64,000 bases of DNA from Selaginella tamariscina. Its lineage: Eukaryota; Streptophyta; Lycopodiopsida; Selaginellales; Selaginellaceae. Position numbers and translations under genes: made by a program. The notes beneath the pieces were generated by a model. It searched no databases and was not told the origin of the DNA. It saw only the letters and a list, made by a program, of their open reading frames with translations. Positions 1 through 10,668 of this stretch are shown here, in pieces. The stretch is taken from assembly GCA_003024785.1 (NCBI GenBank), contig PUQB01000916.1, positions 1 through 64,000 of the forward strand, written 5' to 3'. How positions within the stretch are numbered: position 1 is the stretch's first letter; every line of letters begins with the position of its first letter.

Positions 1-392
1 AGGATATCAGTCGACCACTAGTTTCAACCTTCAATTATGTGGAGATGCCATCGGTTGGGCTAGTAAATGGTAGTGTGTTATAGCACTCTCGTCTGTTGAA
101 GATGAATATATTGCCCTGACTACAAGCTATAAGGAGGTTGTGTGGCTAAAGCGATTGATGGAGGATCTTGAAAATCATCAACTTGGGCCAATTGTTGGAT
201 GGTGCAACAACTAGAGTAACATTGCCATGACTCATAACCTAGTGTTTCATGGTCATAGTAAGCACATCCTCATCTAGTTCCATTATGTACGGGAACAAGT
301 CGATGTAGGAGTGATATAGATTGGCTACATGCTTACAAAGGAGATGCTCACTGACATCTTCACTAAGCCACTGGGCCCTAACAAGTGCATTC
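1..392 (+). mobile_element. Ty1/copia retrotransposon remnant (RNase H end of pol)
   Basis: The forward translation is the last part of a copia polyprotein, cut off by the window edge. It shows the RNase H block (SSVEDEYIALTTSYKEVVWL), then FHGHSKHIL and FHYVREQV, and ends with the typical copia C-terminal motif TDIFTKPLGPNK. Several in-frame stops show it is dead. No LTR is seen downstream; the copia motif runs straight into a fragment of an XRN exoribonuclease on the opposite strand. The family assignment is firm; the element cannot be completed because its 5' part lies outside the window. Confidence 0.8.
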
Positions 393-645
393 GAAGTCAA
401 GTTGGTAGTAAGGTATTTGCATGTTATACTATAAGTACTGCCGAAGCATTCATATTTGCACAAATTGATACAGCTTCTTAGAAACCCCAAGTTCTTCAGC
501 CTTTCGCTTTGGCTTTCCTTTGCAATCAATTGTTATGTGGCCTGCCTGACTGCAAAGAAAGCACTTGTCCTATTGCACAAGAGTATTTACCACCAAGGCA
601 AACATAATCATTCAGCATCTAGTCCGAATAAACAATGCCAAGTGT
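385..645 (-). pseudogene. Decayed fragment of XRN 5'-3' exoribonuclease
   Basis: This stretch aligns base for base with 23,720-24,010 of the larger XRN copy in this window. It covers the end of the first nuclease domain, the CCHC knuckle and the start of the following block. It differs mostly by C-to-T and G-to-A changes and lacks a 36-bp block (LATHELHF... part) present in the other copy. It has no intact frame. The left edge abuts a copia 3' end, so the fragment may have been captured by, or inserted next to, that element. It is a fragment with no expected function. Confidence 0.75.
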
Positions 646-1079
646 TTATCTATAATGAAAATATTTGTTATAAAAACATTATTATTATTATTATTATAGT
701 CTTGACACTTAATAATTAATATTCTAATGATTTAATTAATATTTATAATTTTTATTGAAGAAGTATTCTTTTAAAATATTTTATATTTAAAGAAAAAGGT
801 AAATTTTAAGAAATATATTATGTTTTTTTAAATTCTTCTCAACCCCAAAATATATGCATTTTATTATAGTTTGATCAAACTGTGACGTTTTTACTTCACT
901 TGGTTAAGGCCAAAAATGTCATGTAGAAAATGTAGACAACTACTAGTGTTAAAGAGGAAACACATAAAGAAAGGCAGTCTCCTGTACTATAAATGTAAGT
1001 CTACGATGTTTGTGTATTGTATTTGTTTTTGTTTACAAACGACATGTCTTATGGTTGCTCTTGTAATGTTTTGAAAACT
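646..1079. other. AT-rich spacer, nothing recognised
   Basis: AT-rich DNA with an ATT run near 678-700. I see no coding signal, RNA gene or clear repeat boundary. Confidence 0.5.
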
Positions 1080-3110
1080 TACATAATATAAAAATATTAT
1101 AATAAAAATTAGAAAGTTAAGATCGACCTTGTAAAAAGGTTCTTGTATAACATAATAATAATCTTGATTTAACAATGTATGGGGCATTAGGCATTTCATA
1201 AGTAAATAATTCTGTTTGTAAAGTCTTAATTTGTTAGACTAATAATACAAACTTAATTTTTAGACTTATAAATAAAATAAATTATTAGAACAACACGTAA
1301 TTAAATGTAAATGAATGAGATCATATATAATTAAAATGTTATTAAATATTAATTACATACACACTCTATGGCAAGACAATCACAATCACATTAATGAGTT
1401 CAGAAACTGTGGTTTATTGATTTTATAATTAGTTGATTTTATGAACAGTATTATGATATAAATAAGAAAGTTCATTATTGATTAATAATAAAATTCTCCA
1501 CATAATTAAAACAAACTAGATTGATAATAATTTTAAATGTTATAGTAAAATTGTTATAGTGCTCAATATATGAGGCATACAAAGTTAAGAATGCATTTTG
1601 AATATATGAAACTAGATGGATATATAAGAACCCAGAGCTTTTAATTTTAACAACGTATACGAGATAAGTGTAAAATTTAAAATTACTTTTACATGCATCA
1701 AATATGTAAAGAGAAAATAAAATTTTAAGTTCACATTATATAATTATTAACAACGTTAAATTATACTATATTTTAATGGTTATTATTTTACACGTGTACA
1801 CACACATGTATACATGCATATATGTCTTTGCGTGTGCATAAACATATTGTACATACCTTTTTGAGTATAAATAAATTATATATAGAGAAAAACTATATTC
1901 TATGTATGTATGTATTTATAAATATTAAAACTTTATATTATAATTATATTATAAAAATTTAAATTGGTAGCTTCATAAATTTAATTTATATATTAAAAAA
2001 TAAATGATGCTACTATTAATGATATAAATAAAGTTTATTAAGTTTATTTTTGTATACAAGTACTTAAAATTTTAACTTTGATTATTTTAAATGCTAAAAT
2101 GAAGTTTTAAGTATGTGTATAAACAATGTAAAATAAATATATGCTGATTATTTATTACAAATATATGTCAATCATACTTATTACAATTAATCAAATTAAT
2201 ATTTATAAATATATACATATGTATATTAGACACATATGTAATATATATAAGTCTTAAATTAATAACAAATCTTTTTTGTATCTATGTACACACAGGCACG
2301 TTCGTGCACGCGCGCACACACACCACAAACTTAAAAATATGAATTATAAAAGCTTGAAGAGCTTTTTTATTTAATTTAATTTTTAATTCTCTATTTTTGA
2401 ATATTAAAATTTTGCAATATCAAACTATGCTATAATTGAATGTTATAATTAGTGGTGAGGCAACAAAATAAGACAGTATGGAAATGCAGCTTTTTTAATT
2501 TATGAATGAGATCATGTGTGTGTGTGTGTGTGTGTCTATATATACACACACACGTCAAAATCGTCAAGAGTAAGTAGATTAGACGTTTTAACACTGTTAT
2601 TTTAGACAGTAGTTAGTGATGGTTCTCTGTCTAGTTATGTGTTTTAACCACTGTGATTTGATCACTGCGTTTATTAAACCTTACATTAATACATAGAGAA
2701 GTTTATTTTTCAAATATACGTTTATGAGATTATTAGAATGTGAAATGCCATTTGTATTAGTAAAAGCTGTTTAATAATTTGTAACTTTAATATTAATAAC
2801 ATTTTAATTTTAATTTAATTTTTTATAGACACAGTAATAACCCATTATATATATTATAATTGTTTTACATGTAAATCAGAAACTTAATATATATCTTATT
2901 TGAATTGCTTAAAATTTTATTTTTAATTTTCAAAATATCATTTAAGACATAAGACTCATAAAAAAATTAGAAGTATACTAATAATATATTATATTTAAGA
3001 TGATGACATATTAAATTTGATTTATATAATATATGAGAATTTGCCTTATACAGGTAATACCTGTAGATTGTATCTACACTCATATACACTACATATATAA
3101 TACACATAGG
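1080..3110 (+). repeat. AT-rich dispersed repeat family, copy A (uninterrupted)
   Basis: The same ordered series of blocks recurs at 32,400-33,588 plus 38,274-39,150 (copy B) and at 24,880-25,452 plus 30,243-31,540 (copy C). A reverse-strand piece lies near 15,530-15,800. Diagnostic blocks are TTTATGAATGAGATC near 2,498, GTGAAATGCCAT near 2,740 and GAATTTGCCTTATACA near 3,038. Copy A holds no LTR element, while B and C are each split by a Ty3 element. No coding capacity is visible. It may be a non-coding element or an old low-copy duplication; its true ends are not resolved. Confidence 0.65.
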
Positions 3111-3829
3111 CCGGACCTCTAGCTTTCAGGTATGCGTGTGTGTTTGTGTGTGTGTGTGTGTGAAGAGAGAGAGATAATAGTGTTTATTTTAACTTTTTAT
3201 TATTTAATATTATGTAGATTTCTAAGCATGTCTGTGTTATTTATTGTTAAAATGTTTCTGACTAAGCTCACGTGTAATGGGACGAAGATTCCCAGAATAT
3301 TCCATGCACGTTGTTAATAGTTATATTTATAATAATTAAGTATTAATATCATTAGTTTGACTATGACTTATATGCTTTTATGAAAATGCGTATTAGTTCC
3401 TAGAGTTCCTCATCGCTATCGTAGAATATACATATACATACATGTGTGTGTGTGTGTGCACGTGTGCTGTGTGTGTATATATATATTAGTCGCATTTCCA
3501 GGAAGAAGGAACTCTAGCTTCTATGGACTGTAGTTACTACGTAAAATTCAGCAACGAGATCCAGTCTCGGGTTTATATTTAAATACACACATACATGTGT
3601 GTGTGTGTTGGTTTTGAGTATAACATCAGTGTGCAAGACATATTGGCGCTACGGTTACTTCTTCAGTGATATCCTCTAAGCTCTCACCCTTAAAGTTTGC
3701 CCTTAATTAATTAAGTTTTAATTGGGAGCTCTCCCTTGCTTAGCTTAATGGTGATCTAATTTTCTAATAAAATGCCATATATTTTATATTTAAAATTGAA
3801 ATAAAAATATTTAAAAATACAATTTTGAA
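3111..3829. other. Spacer with TG microsatellites
   Basis: Contains several short (TG)n tracts (about 3,135-3,162, 3,443-3,475 and 3,596-3,609) and AT-rich DNA. A 61-codon open frame at 3,132 is only a translated microsatellite. No gene is supported. Confidence 0.5.
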
Positions 3830-5120
3830 TAACGTTTATTACTTAATGAAATTCAAACTTCATTATTTATAATCGTTTGTTTTAAATTTTAATTTATAAC
3901 ATAGACACACACACATATAAACTATCTTAATCACTTAAATTATTAATTTAATTAATTATTAACATAATATTGAAGTTTTTTATTGTTAAGGCCGCCTTAC
4001 ATATGTATGCATGCATCTATGACATTTGTTACTTGATTTAGAGAGGAATGATTTCTTGTACTTATATAAACACATTTGTACAACGTGAATAAATATCTTT
4101 AAAATATTAAAATAAAGACAAAAGAATATATCTGATACATACTGCATCAAATAATATTTATTTAAGGGTACAACGTATAAAGTTAACTAATCCTTGAAAG
4201 TAATTTTAAAAGTTTAAAATAAAGGATAATTTTGATAAAAGAATATACCCGGTATATATTGCGTAGGGCCTCCTTGGGAAATATGATAAAAAAAAGAGTT
4301 TAAAAAATGTTTTAGAGAACTTGAATCGTTTTTTATTGGAAAGGATAAATACGGTTCAGAAATCCTTCGTCTTCTTCTGATTAATAATCGAGAAACTCGA
4401 AGTTGTGACTTATAAAAAGTCTGTACAAATAAATTAGTAAAACTTAATAATTTATGTTAATATATTTATAAGTTGATGTACTTTTTAATCTTTGTTTAGT
4501 TAATATTTTTATTTATATAGAATTGGAGTCCCATTACGTCTGCACTTATTTATGTATTATTTAATTATATATAAATATTATGTAAGGGAAAGTATTATCT
4601 AATAAGTATGCGAGCATTACTTGATTTACCGTTTTATAAATAATTTCTCATATATTTACATTGTTAAAAAAGTAATTGGATTGAGATAGTCCGTTTGTCC
4701 ATTTATTTTAGAGATTATTGCTTGGTTCAGAACATATTTTGAATTAATATATTTATTACTAAATCCTAATAAATATATAAAACTTTAAAATCTAAATTGA
4801 TGTAGTTTATTATTTTCAATATTGGTGCTAAGTTTGTGTTTTATTGCTTGTTTATGTTTATATCCATACATTTACGGGTATATAAATTACATGCTGCAGT
4901 TATGTATTCTTAATTAGAATTTATGCAGCATGTAAACACATGTACATTTACACTAATATAATTGAATTTAACTTTTGTATTGTCTTAAACTTAATGAGGT
5001 GGAGAGCTTTGCAGTTAGGAATTCTTAAACATGAACAATGCATCATCAGGTTTATCTGTAGGAACAAGAGTCTAGATTCATGAAATGTGATGAAGTTCAA
5101 TTCCTTGCCACCTATATATA

Positions 5121-5131
<11 letters not shown>

Positions 5132-5166
<35 letters not shown>
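5132..5166. repeat. (GA)n microsatellite
   Basis: About 17 GA units directly after a (TA)n tract. Open frames here are low-complexity artefacts. Confidence 0.9.
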
Positions 5167-5167
<1 letters not shown>

Positions 5168-5505
5168 ATGCATATATTTGTTACCTGTTCTGTCTTTTTC
5201 CATTGCTGAGTTCAAGCTTTAATCTTTAAATATTTAGCTTTCCAAAATCACAATGGCAGAGAGCACATAAGGATTTATTAAAGTAAAATATTTAAAATGA
5301 TAATAAAATCACTAGAAATAGTCTTATATAGAAAAATCCAAATGTTTATTTATCAAGGTTATTTGAATATATAATACATCTTTATACACATGAAATATCA
5401 TATGTCTTAATGTTTGGCTAATACATTTATAAACTTTTGACAATCAATGTAATATGCATACAAATCAACTTATTATCAATTAAACAAGTTTAACTTGTCA
5501 AAAAT

Positions 5506-5577
5506 GACTCCATGGCCCAATGGATAAGGCGCTGGTCTACGAAACCAGAGATTCTGGGTTCGATCCCAGTGGAGTCG
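5506..5577 (+). tRNA. tRNA-Arg (anticodon ACG)
   Basis: Cloverleaf parts in order: acceptor 5' strand GACTCCA pairing with TGGAGTC; D-arm with the A-box-like GGCCCAATGGATAAGGCGC; anticodon stem CTGGT/ACCAG around the 7-base loop CTACGAA, giving ACG; T-arm with B-box GGTTCGATCCC; discriminator G at 5,577. There is no intron. The T-arm is one base short: it reads GATCCCAG where the truncated copy at 6.1 kb keeps GATCCCCAG, so the gene is 72 rather than 73 nt. That could be a real lesion or a lost C in a four-C run. Identity as Arg-ACG is clear; whether this copy works is not. Confidence 0.85.
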
Positions 5578-6112
5578 ATTCTCTAATATTTTACAATGTA
5601 GTCCATGTAGTTAAATAATTTAAGTGATTAAGATAGTTATATATATATATATTATATATTAATAATTGTATTTCAAAATCGTTAATTAAAATTTAAAACA
5701 AAAGATTATAACTTTGAATTTCATTAACTACTAATAAATGTTATATATTTGGGTATTTTTATCAATTTATGAATATAAAATATATGATATTTTATTAAAA
5801 ATTAGGTTAAACAAGGGACATTTAATTATATATACATCCATACTACATTCAAACCTCAAAAGTATATAATTTTGATTCTATTTTTAACTTCAAAAAACTT
5901 CTTGTATTATTTGTCCATCAGCATCATTTGCATATATGTGTGTGGGACTGTTTCTCCAATATTGGTTTGTATTGTAATAATATAACGTAAATTGTAATAA
6001 TACAATATGATTTATGTTTAATTGTATTAATTATAGATAATTAGAGTTAACATAATGCATGCCATCAGCAAGAACCCTAAACAAGGAAGTTAAATTTTAA
6101 ACACATTAAAAA

Positions 6113-6173
6113 CGATTCCACTGGGGATCGAACCCAGAATCTCTGGTTTCGTAGGCCAGCGCCTTATGGAGTC
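6113..6173 (-). pseudogene. Truncated tRNA-Arg(ACG) copy
   Basis: On the minus strand this matches the tRNA-Arg at 5,506, but 12 bases of the D-arm are missing: GACTCCAT joins directly to AAGGCGC. The anticodon stem has one mismatch (CTGGC/ACCAG) and the acceptor stem one mismatch (TGGAATC). The T-arm is complete. Lack of a D-arm makes it a tRNA pseudogene. The bases that end the preserved part and those that end the lost part are both AT, as expected for a slippage deletion. It lies inverted relative to the full copy, 535 bp away. Confidence 0.85.
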
Positions 6174-6179
6174 ATCCAC

Positions 6180-6640
6180 AAAGAAATAAAACTTATTTAA
6201 TTAAGAATAAAGTTAAATTCGTCAGTAACATAAAGCTTATAAATGTATATCTAAACACTTATTAAGTAAGGTTTATTATAACGTTATTATTTTAATTATA
6301 CACGCTTCCCCATTAACCCTAGATCTGCCCGGCTCGGACGATGCAGCAATATCTGTCTCTCTCGGATTCAAACGCTGTATACTATGTTATGGGTACGTCT
6401 GACACACAACACACACATACAGAGACATACAGAGGAGTGTAGATAATATAATACAATGTAGTTGGAGTATATTAACCAATTTCGATTTTGTAGATAATAT
6501 ATAAATGTACGCAGACACGATATAAGATAATAGATATGTACCCTTTACAGAGTATATGCGTTTACTTACAAAGAGTATATACGTTTATAGACGGTTAGGA
6601 TTTAATATTCTTAGACGGCTAGGATTGGATGGAGTTCATA
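6180..6640. other. Spacer upstream of the gene at 6.6-8.9 kb
   Basis: AT-rich to 6,300, then a short GC-richer segment (about 6,305-6,400). Direct short repeats with AGAGTATATGCGTTTA and AGAGTATATACGTTTA occur near 6,549-6,580, and GACGGTTAGGAT/GACGGCTAGGAT near 6,590-6,625. A promoter for the downstream gene probably lies here, but no TATA box can be assigned with confidence. Confidence 0.35.
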
Positions 6641-7397
6641 AGACTTTAAACTCTATAAGTTTTTGAGCGGGAATTGTGGTTTTAGGGTCGCTTTGCAATT
6701 GCGTCGCGTGCGTGCGCCTTGGGATTGCGCTCCTGGGGAATCACAAGGTAAGTCTTTCCTAGCTTCTGATACACAGGGACAGCGATTCTTCAATGCTCTT
6801 ACTTAAAATTTGTATACAAAGTTGCATTTTTATTCGACTTTTCTGTCTTCGATACATTGTTTACTTAAAATCTGCATCTTTTTCCTTTACCGTTTCATTT
6901 TCATAGTTTCCGAACTTAAATTCTGCATATTTCCTTTAGTATCTCACTCAAAGTTGCATTTTTAATCGGTATTGACTCATCTTTATGAAAATACACTTGT
7001 TAATATTGATAACTTAGTTTTTACAGGATGGAGTTCATTTCATTTGGGTACCTGTTGTTTTTGTAAGCTCCGCTTTGTTCTGGACCTCAGGTCAGGGTTT
7101 AATGTGCTTAAAGATATCTGTTTTGGTATTAACGTAGGAGTGAGCGAGCCGAAAACGGACGGGACATCATAGAGGTAGGTTTTAAAGGTTAATTTTAGCA
7201 TTTTATAATAAATGTAAACAGACGTGTAAAACTGCCACGGACGAATGGAAGAAGTTACCTGATAATCAAAAGGACTTCTACGGTGTACAAGGATCTAAAC
7301 TGGTAAGAGGATGTTTACATTAAGCTCTTCTACTGTTTGCGTCTAATGTATGTGTCGGTTTATCTGTGTGTGTGTGTGGCCTCCGGAAAACCGAAAG
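6641..7397 (+). other. Probable 5' exons or leader of the downstream gene
   Basis: Three transcript-like segments end at good donor sites: one ending AATCACAAG before GTAAGT (about 6,748), one ending CATCATAGAG before GTAGGT (about 7,174), and one at about 7,230-7,302 ending AAACTG before GTAAGA. The third reads openly (TDEWKKLPDNQKDFYGVQG) and may be coding. The second carries a stop in the frame that fits, so it is more likely untranslated leader. The join to the exon at 7,398 is not certain, so the coding start below is provisional. Confidence 0.4.
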
Positions 7398-7776
7398 ATG
7401 GCAGAAGGTCAAGGAAGAGATGCGGATGACTCTCTGGAATCACTTGGGAAAGAGTTAAGAATCCCTGTAAAGGTATGTATATACGTGAAAAGACAGATAA
7501 TGCCGTCCAACATAAATGTACTTAATAACAATCATTTAGGTTCTTACTTACAGTGAGTGTGTGTGTGTGTGTCTCACAGATGAATAAGTTTTAATTACCT
7601 TAGAGGTTATAATATGGATTAATGGATTGAGTGTTTGTATGTTGTATGTTCTACCACAGCTTGAAGTCGGAGATGTTCTAGAGAAAAGACAGATAATGCC
7701 GTCCAGCATAAATATGGATGTTAAACTGGTTAAGGACATAAAGGTACTTAATAACAATCATTTAGGTTCTTACTTA

Positions 7777-7823
<47 letters not shown>

Positions 7824-8520
7824 TCACAGATGAATAAGTTTTAATTACCTTAGAGGTTATAATATGGATTAATGGATTGAGTTATACAGGAAGTCCAGGG
7901 ATCAAGGAAGGACTGGTTGCAGGTTTCAAACGCCATTGTTGCTAAGATCCTTCATCTGGTATGACCATTAGTGAATTCGTATGTGTTTAGGGCATTAGAA
8001 CCAATTAAATGGTTACCACTTAAATGGCTAATGAGATGTTTGTTGTAGGTTGATATTTTCAACCAGAAGCTGCATGTAGAGATCAATGACGCAATAACCT
8101 TCCAAACTAAGATTAGAAAGTGCCAGGAAACCTTTGATAAGCAAGGGGGGGATCCAAAACCAGTGGACTGTGAACCTGTGGTTAGAGACATTGAACAGTT
8201 CATCGCGGTAATGTCATGTGTAAGTAATTCATAGTGTCTTGATACGTTCTTTTTTAAGTGCAGAATGTTACGGACATGGAGGAATTTATTATTGATCCCG
8301 CAGGCATTGTCATTGCCATTTGCGACGAGTACAGGTTTGTTTGTTACATTTTTCAAGAGTGTTAATTAATCTTAAATTTTGTTTTGTTAGGCAACTATGT
8401 TGGCAAAACTAACAAGTTAAAGACGCTAGACTCATCCATGGAAATCTTTACCGAGGTGTGTCGGGAGAACAAAAACATTATTCAAGCGGTTCACGAGAAG
8501 TAAGATATAGAAATATATAT

Positions 8521-8555
<35 letters not shown>

Positions 8556-8864
8556 ATACAGAGTACATAACTATTGATTTTTTATTATTTTAGGTACCCT
8601 GATGTTCAATTTTTCCGGTTAAATTGCATGTCCAATCATTGGTTTTATACGGAGACGGATACGGATACGGATACTGATGAGGAAGAGTCGGATTGTCCTT
8701 GTTGTAGGTATGTTTGAAATACATGCGTACTTTTACAATTACATAACATGCGTGTTCGTTGAATGTTGAATAAGTATTATGAGCTCCTATTTATGTCTAC
8801 TGAATAATCCAGGAAGAGAAATCGAAAAAAGATACAGATATCTATTCTGATATATTATGTGTAG
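7398..8864 (+). CDS. Unrecognised protein, 8 coding exons (about 246 aa)
   Basis: I do not recognise this family. The exon model is 7398-7472, 7660-7743, 7890-7958, 8049-8207, 8264-8342, 8391-8499, 8594-8707 and 8813-8864. It has GT-AG borders and phases that all agree, adding up to 741 nt and ending at a TAG. The chosen ATG follows an AG (CCGAAAG/ATGG); upstream exons could add an N-terminus. The product is soluble and charged, with no signal peptide or membrane span. The middle is rich in Asp, Glu and Lys (EVGDVLEKRQ, VDIFNQKLHVEIND). Near the C-terminus lie an acidic Thr-Asp run (TETDTDTDTDEEES), a CPCC motif and a basic tail RKRNRKK that could be a nuclear signal. Exon 5 uses a weaker donor (GTTACA), the least certain border. 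Introns carry TG microsatellites and a tandem duplication of exon 2. No transposon domain was seen. Confidence 0.6.
7487..7882 (+). repeat. Tandem duplication of exon 2 and its intron
   Basis: Unit 1 (about 7,487-7,631) and unit 2 (about 7,683-7,882) share the exon segment AAAAGACAGATAATGCCGTC, the donor region GTACTTAATAACAATCAT, a TG tract and the intron block ending AATGGATTGAGT. Unit 1 has lost 30 bp (10 codons) of exon directly before the donor and has no acceptor, so it is a dead exon. Unit 2 is the exon used in the model. The TG tract is much longer in unit 2. Confidence 0.8.
7779..7822. repeat. (GT)n microsatellite
   Basis: About 22 GT units inside an intron of the unrecognised gene. 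Confidence 0.9.
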
Positions 8865-8869
8865 TTCGG

Positions 8870-8976
<107 letters not shown>

Positions 8977-9338
8977 CCGCACACCATATGGATATATATG
9001 AATTCTACGGTGGAAGTTACTAAGCAAGCTAAGACTGAGATGAAAGTTATGGAACCTGAGGCATTCGGAGGAATCAAGAACAAATATGGAGTGTGCATTA
9101 TCAACAGCGAGCTTAACACAAGGATATAGGGCCAGTGAGGAGTTTAAGGCGGGTCAACGTGATTAACGTCCCAGGGGATTGCACCATGCCCACATGTCTA
9201 CAGTCTTCCTACCAGATCTATGGTCCAGGATTCAAGCCCCACGCTGCTATTTCACGATCTTCAATTGTACATGTGGTACGTCTAATATTATTATGCAACG
9301 TATACATATGGAGGATACACCTCTCTCTCTCTCTCTCT

Positions 9339-9375
<37 letters not shown>

Positions 9376-9690
9376 ACATACATATTTCTGTATCCACCAC
9401 CTAATGCATATCTTGTTTGACACTGTTGTGTATATGCATGACATACACACACACTAATTTGTAGACTTTGTCTTATATACAAGGAGGATATCAACCATAG
9501 CTGTGAGTAGAATATGTGCTCTTCTTTAGATATCTCAATTTTGTTTCTAATGCAGGTTGCCATAACGAGCTTTTCATAAAGACTATGCTCTTATAGAACT
9601 TGTTCTTTGGCAACATACGCTTGTGTGCCGGCGGAATCCAGTATATTATACACGTATACAGGTTCGGACATATGTATATTTATGCATACA
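8977..9690. other. 3' flank with a CT/TA microsatellite at 9321-9370
   Basis: Moderately GC segments at 8,985-9,290 may belong to a 3' untranslated region or another exon, but no consistent coding frame runs through them. 9,321-9,340 is (CT)10 and 9,341-9,370 is (TA)15. Nothing else is identified. Confidence 0.4.
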
Positions 9691-9790
9691 CACCATATAT
9701 ATGTGCACATGATATATAGGCTAGAGACAAAGTAATGGGACACCATATATATGTGCACATGATATATAGGCTAGAGACAAAGTAATGGGA
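9691..9790 (+). repeat. Two-copy 50-bp tandem duplication
   Basis: The unit beginning CACCATATATATGTGC and ending AAAGTAATGGGA is present twice, head to tail (9,691-9,740 and 9,741-9,790), with no difference that I can see. A perfect repeat of this size suggests a recent slippage or repair event, or an assembly join. Confidence 0.9.
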
Positions 9791-9994
9791 CGGGACAAAG
9801 CATTATTCATCAACATAGTATATAACGCTTTGCACATATTCAGGTCTATCAGAATGACGTAATGCCAAACTACGGTTGGGCATTGCTTTGGTAGACTTAC
9901 ACACGTATTCTTTACATTTCTCATTTCATCATTGTAGATCACACTCTATACATTGTTTGTTTGGTTCAGAAGTTTAGCATACATAGATGATGAA

Positions 9995-10082
9995 GCAAAT
10001 GCCGACAAAGGGCATTTGCGAAAAACAAACCTTTCATTCAGTAAAGCCTTATTACAATGACAAATGCCTAGGAAGGGCATTT
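9995..10082. other. Two related small hairpins
   Basis: GCAAATGCC at 9,995-10,003 pairs perfectly with GGCATTTGC at 10,011-10,019 around a 7-base loop. AAATGCC at 10,062-10,068 pairs with GGCATTT at 10,076-10,082, again with a 7-base loop. Each is followed by a CAAACAAAC-like stretch. They lie just 3' of the germin-like coding fragment on the minus strand, so they could be remnants of its 3' untranslated region. Confidence 0.6.
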
Positions 10083-10083
10083 C

Positions 10084-10240
10084 CTACAAACAAACACTCA
10101 AACAAAAACACTTATGTCTGCTAATGACTTCTTTGAGGCGCTTGATTTCCCCATTGTTAACCTGGAAAGCCTTCTCAAGAACAGCATCCATAATGGCTGG
10201 GTTTGATGCCTTTGCCCGGGATGATCTCACTGTCACTAGT
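10084..10240 (-). pseudogene. C-terminal fragment of a germin-like (cupin) protein
   Basis: On the minus strand the frame reads SNPAIMDAVLEKAFQVNNGE, then IKRLKEVISRHK, and reaches a stop at 10,084. A tail with PAI-DAVL-KAFQV and a following basic helix (IKRLK) is typical of the last residues of germin-like proteins, secreted cupin-barrel proteins of the cell wall. The cupin boxes themselves are absent, and upstream sequence (above 10,240) is AT-rich, so only about 50 codons survive. I consider it a gene fragment. The match rests on a short motif, so confidence is moderate. Confidence 0.4.
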
Positions 10241-10634
10241 TAAATTTTATTAAACTTAATAACAGTTTAACATTATAATATTAAAAGACTAAATATATAA
10301 TATATGTATTCTAGAGCATAGATTTTCATACATATACAATGTGTATATAATCCATTTTAGTCATTAATTTAGAAACCAAGTCACTAAATTAGAAAGCTAC
10401 ACTATAAAAATTTTAAGGTTATATATGTAAATATAAAACTTGTAGGGTATATATCTAAATATGATAAAATTTTAAAGATATAAATGTAATTTTTCTTTTA
10501 TTTAAAACTTTATATAACCATGTTTAATATATATTTATGTTTATGCTGATATTATTTTGTTGGAAATTAGAATGAGAAGTAAAATTAATTAAATACATAT
10601 ATTTAATGCATTATAAATAAATAAATAAATAAAT

Positions 10635-10668
<34 letters not shown>

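Larger units (their letters stand above)
3830..5745. repeat. Region bounded by diverged inverted repeats
   Basis: The left arm (about 3,830-3,955) and right arm (about 5,612-5,745) are reverse complements of each other at roughly three-quarters identity. They share the blocks TTAATGAAATTCAAA, TTTGTTTTAAATTTTAAT and AACTATCTTAATCACTTAAA. The interior is AT-rich, carries a GA microsatellite and, next to the right arm, a tRNA-Arg gene. This could be an old foldback or miniature element with long terminal inverted repeats. No transposase and no target duplication were found. Confidence 0.45.

Noticed and set aside
9135-9250. Possible tRNA-derived SINE head (GGATTCAAGCC resembles a B-box)
   Set aside because: No convincing A-box at the right distance, no tail and no second copy in the window.
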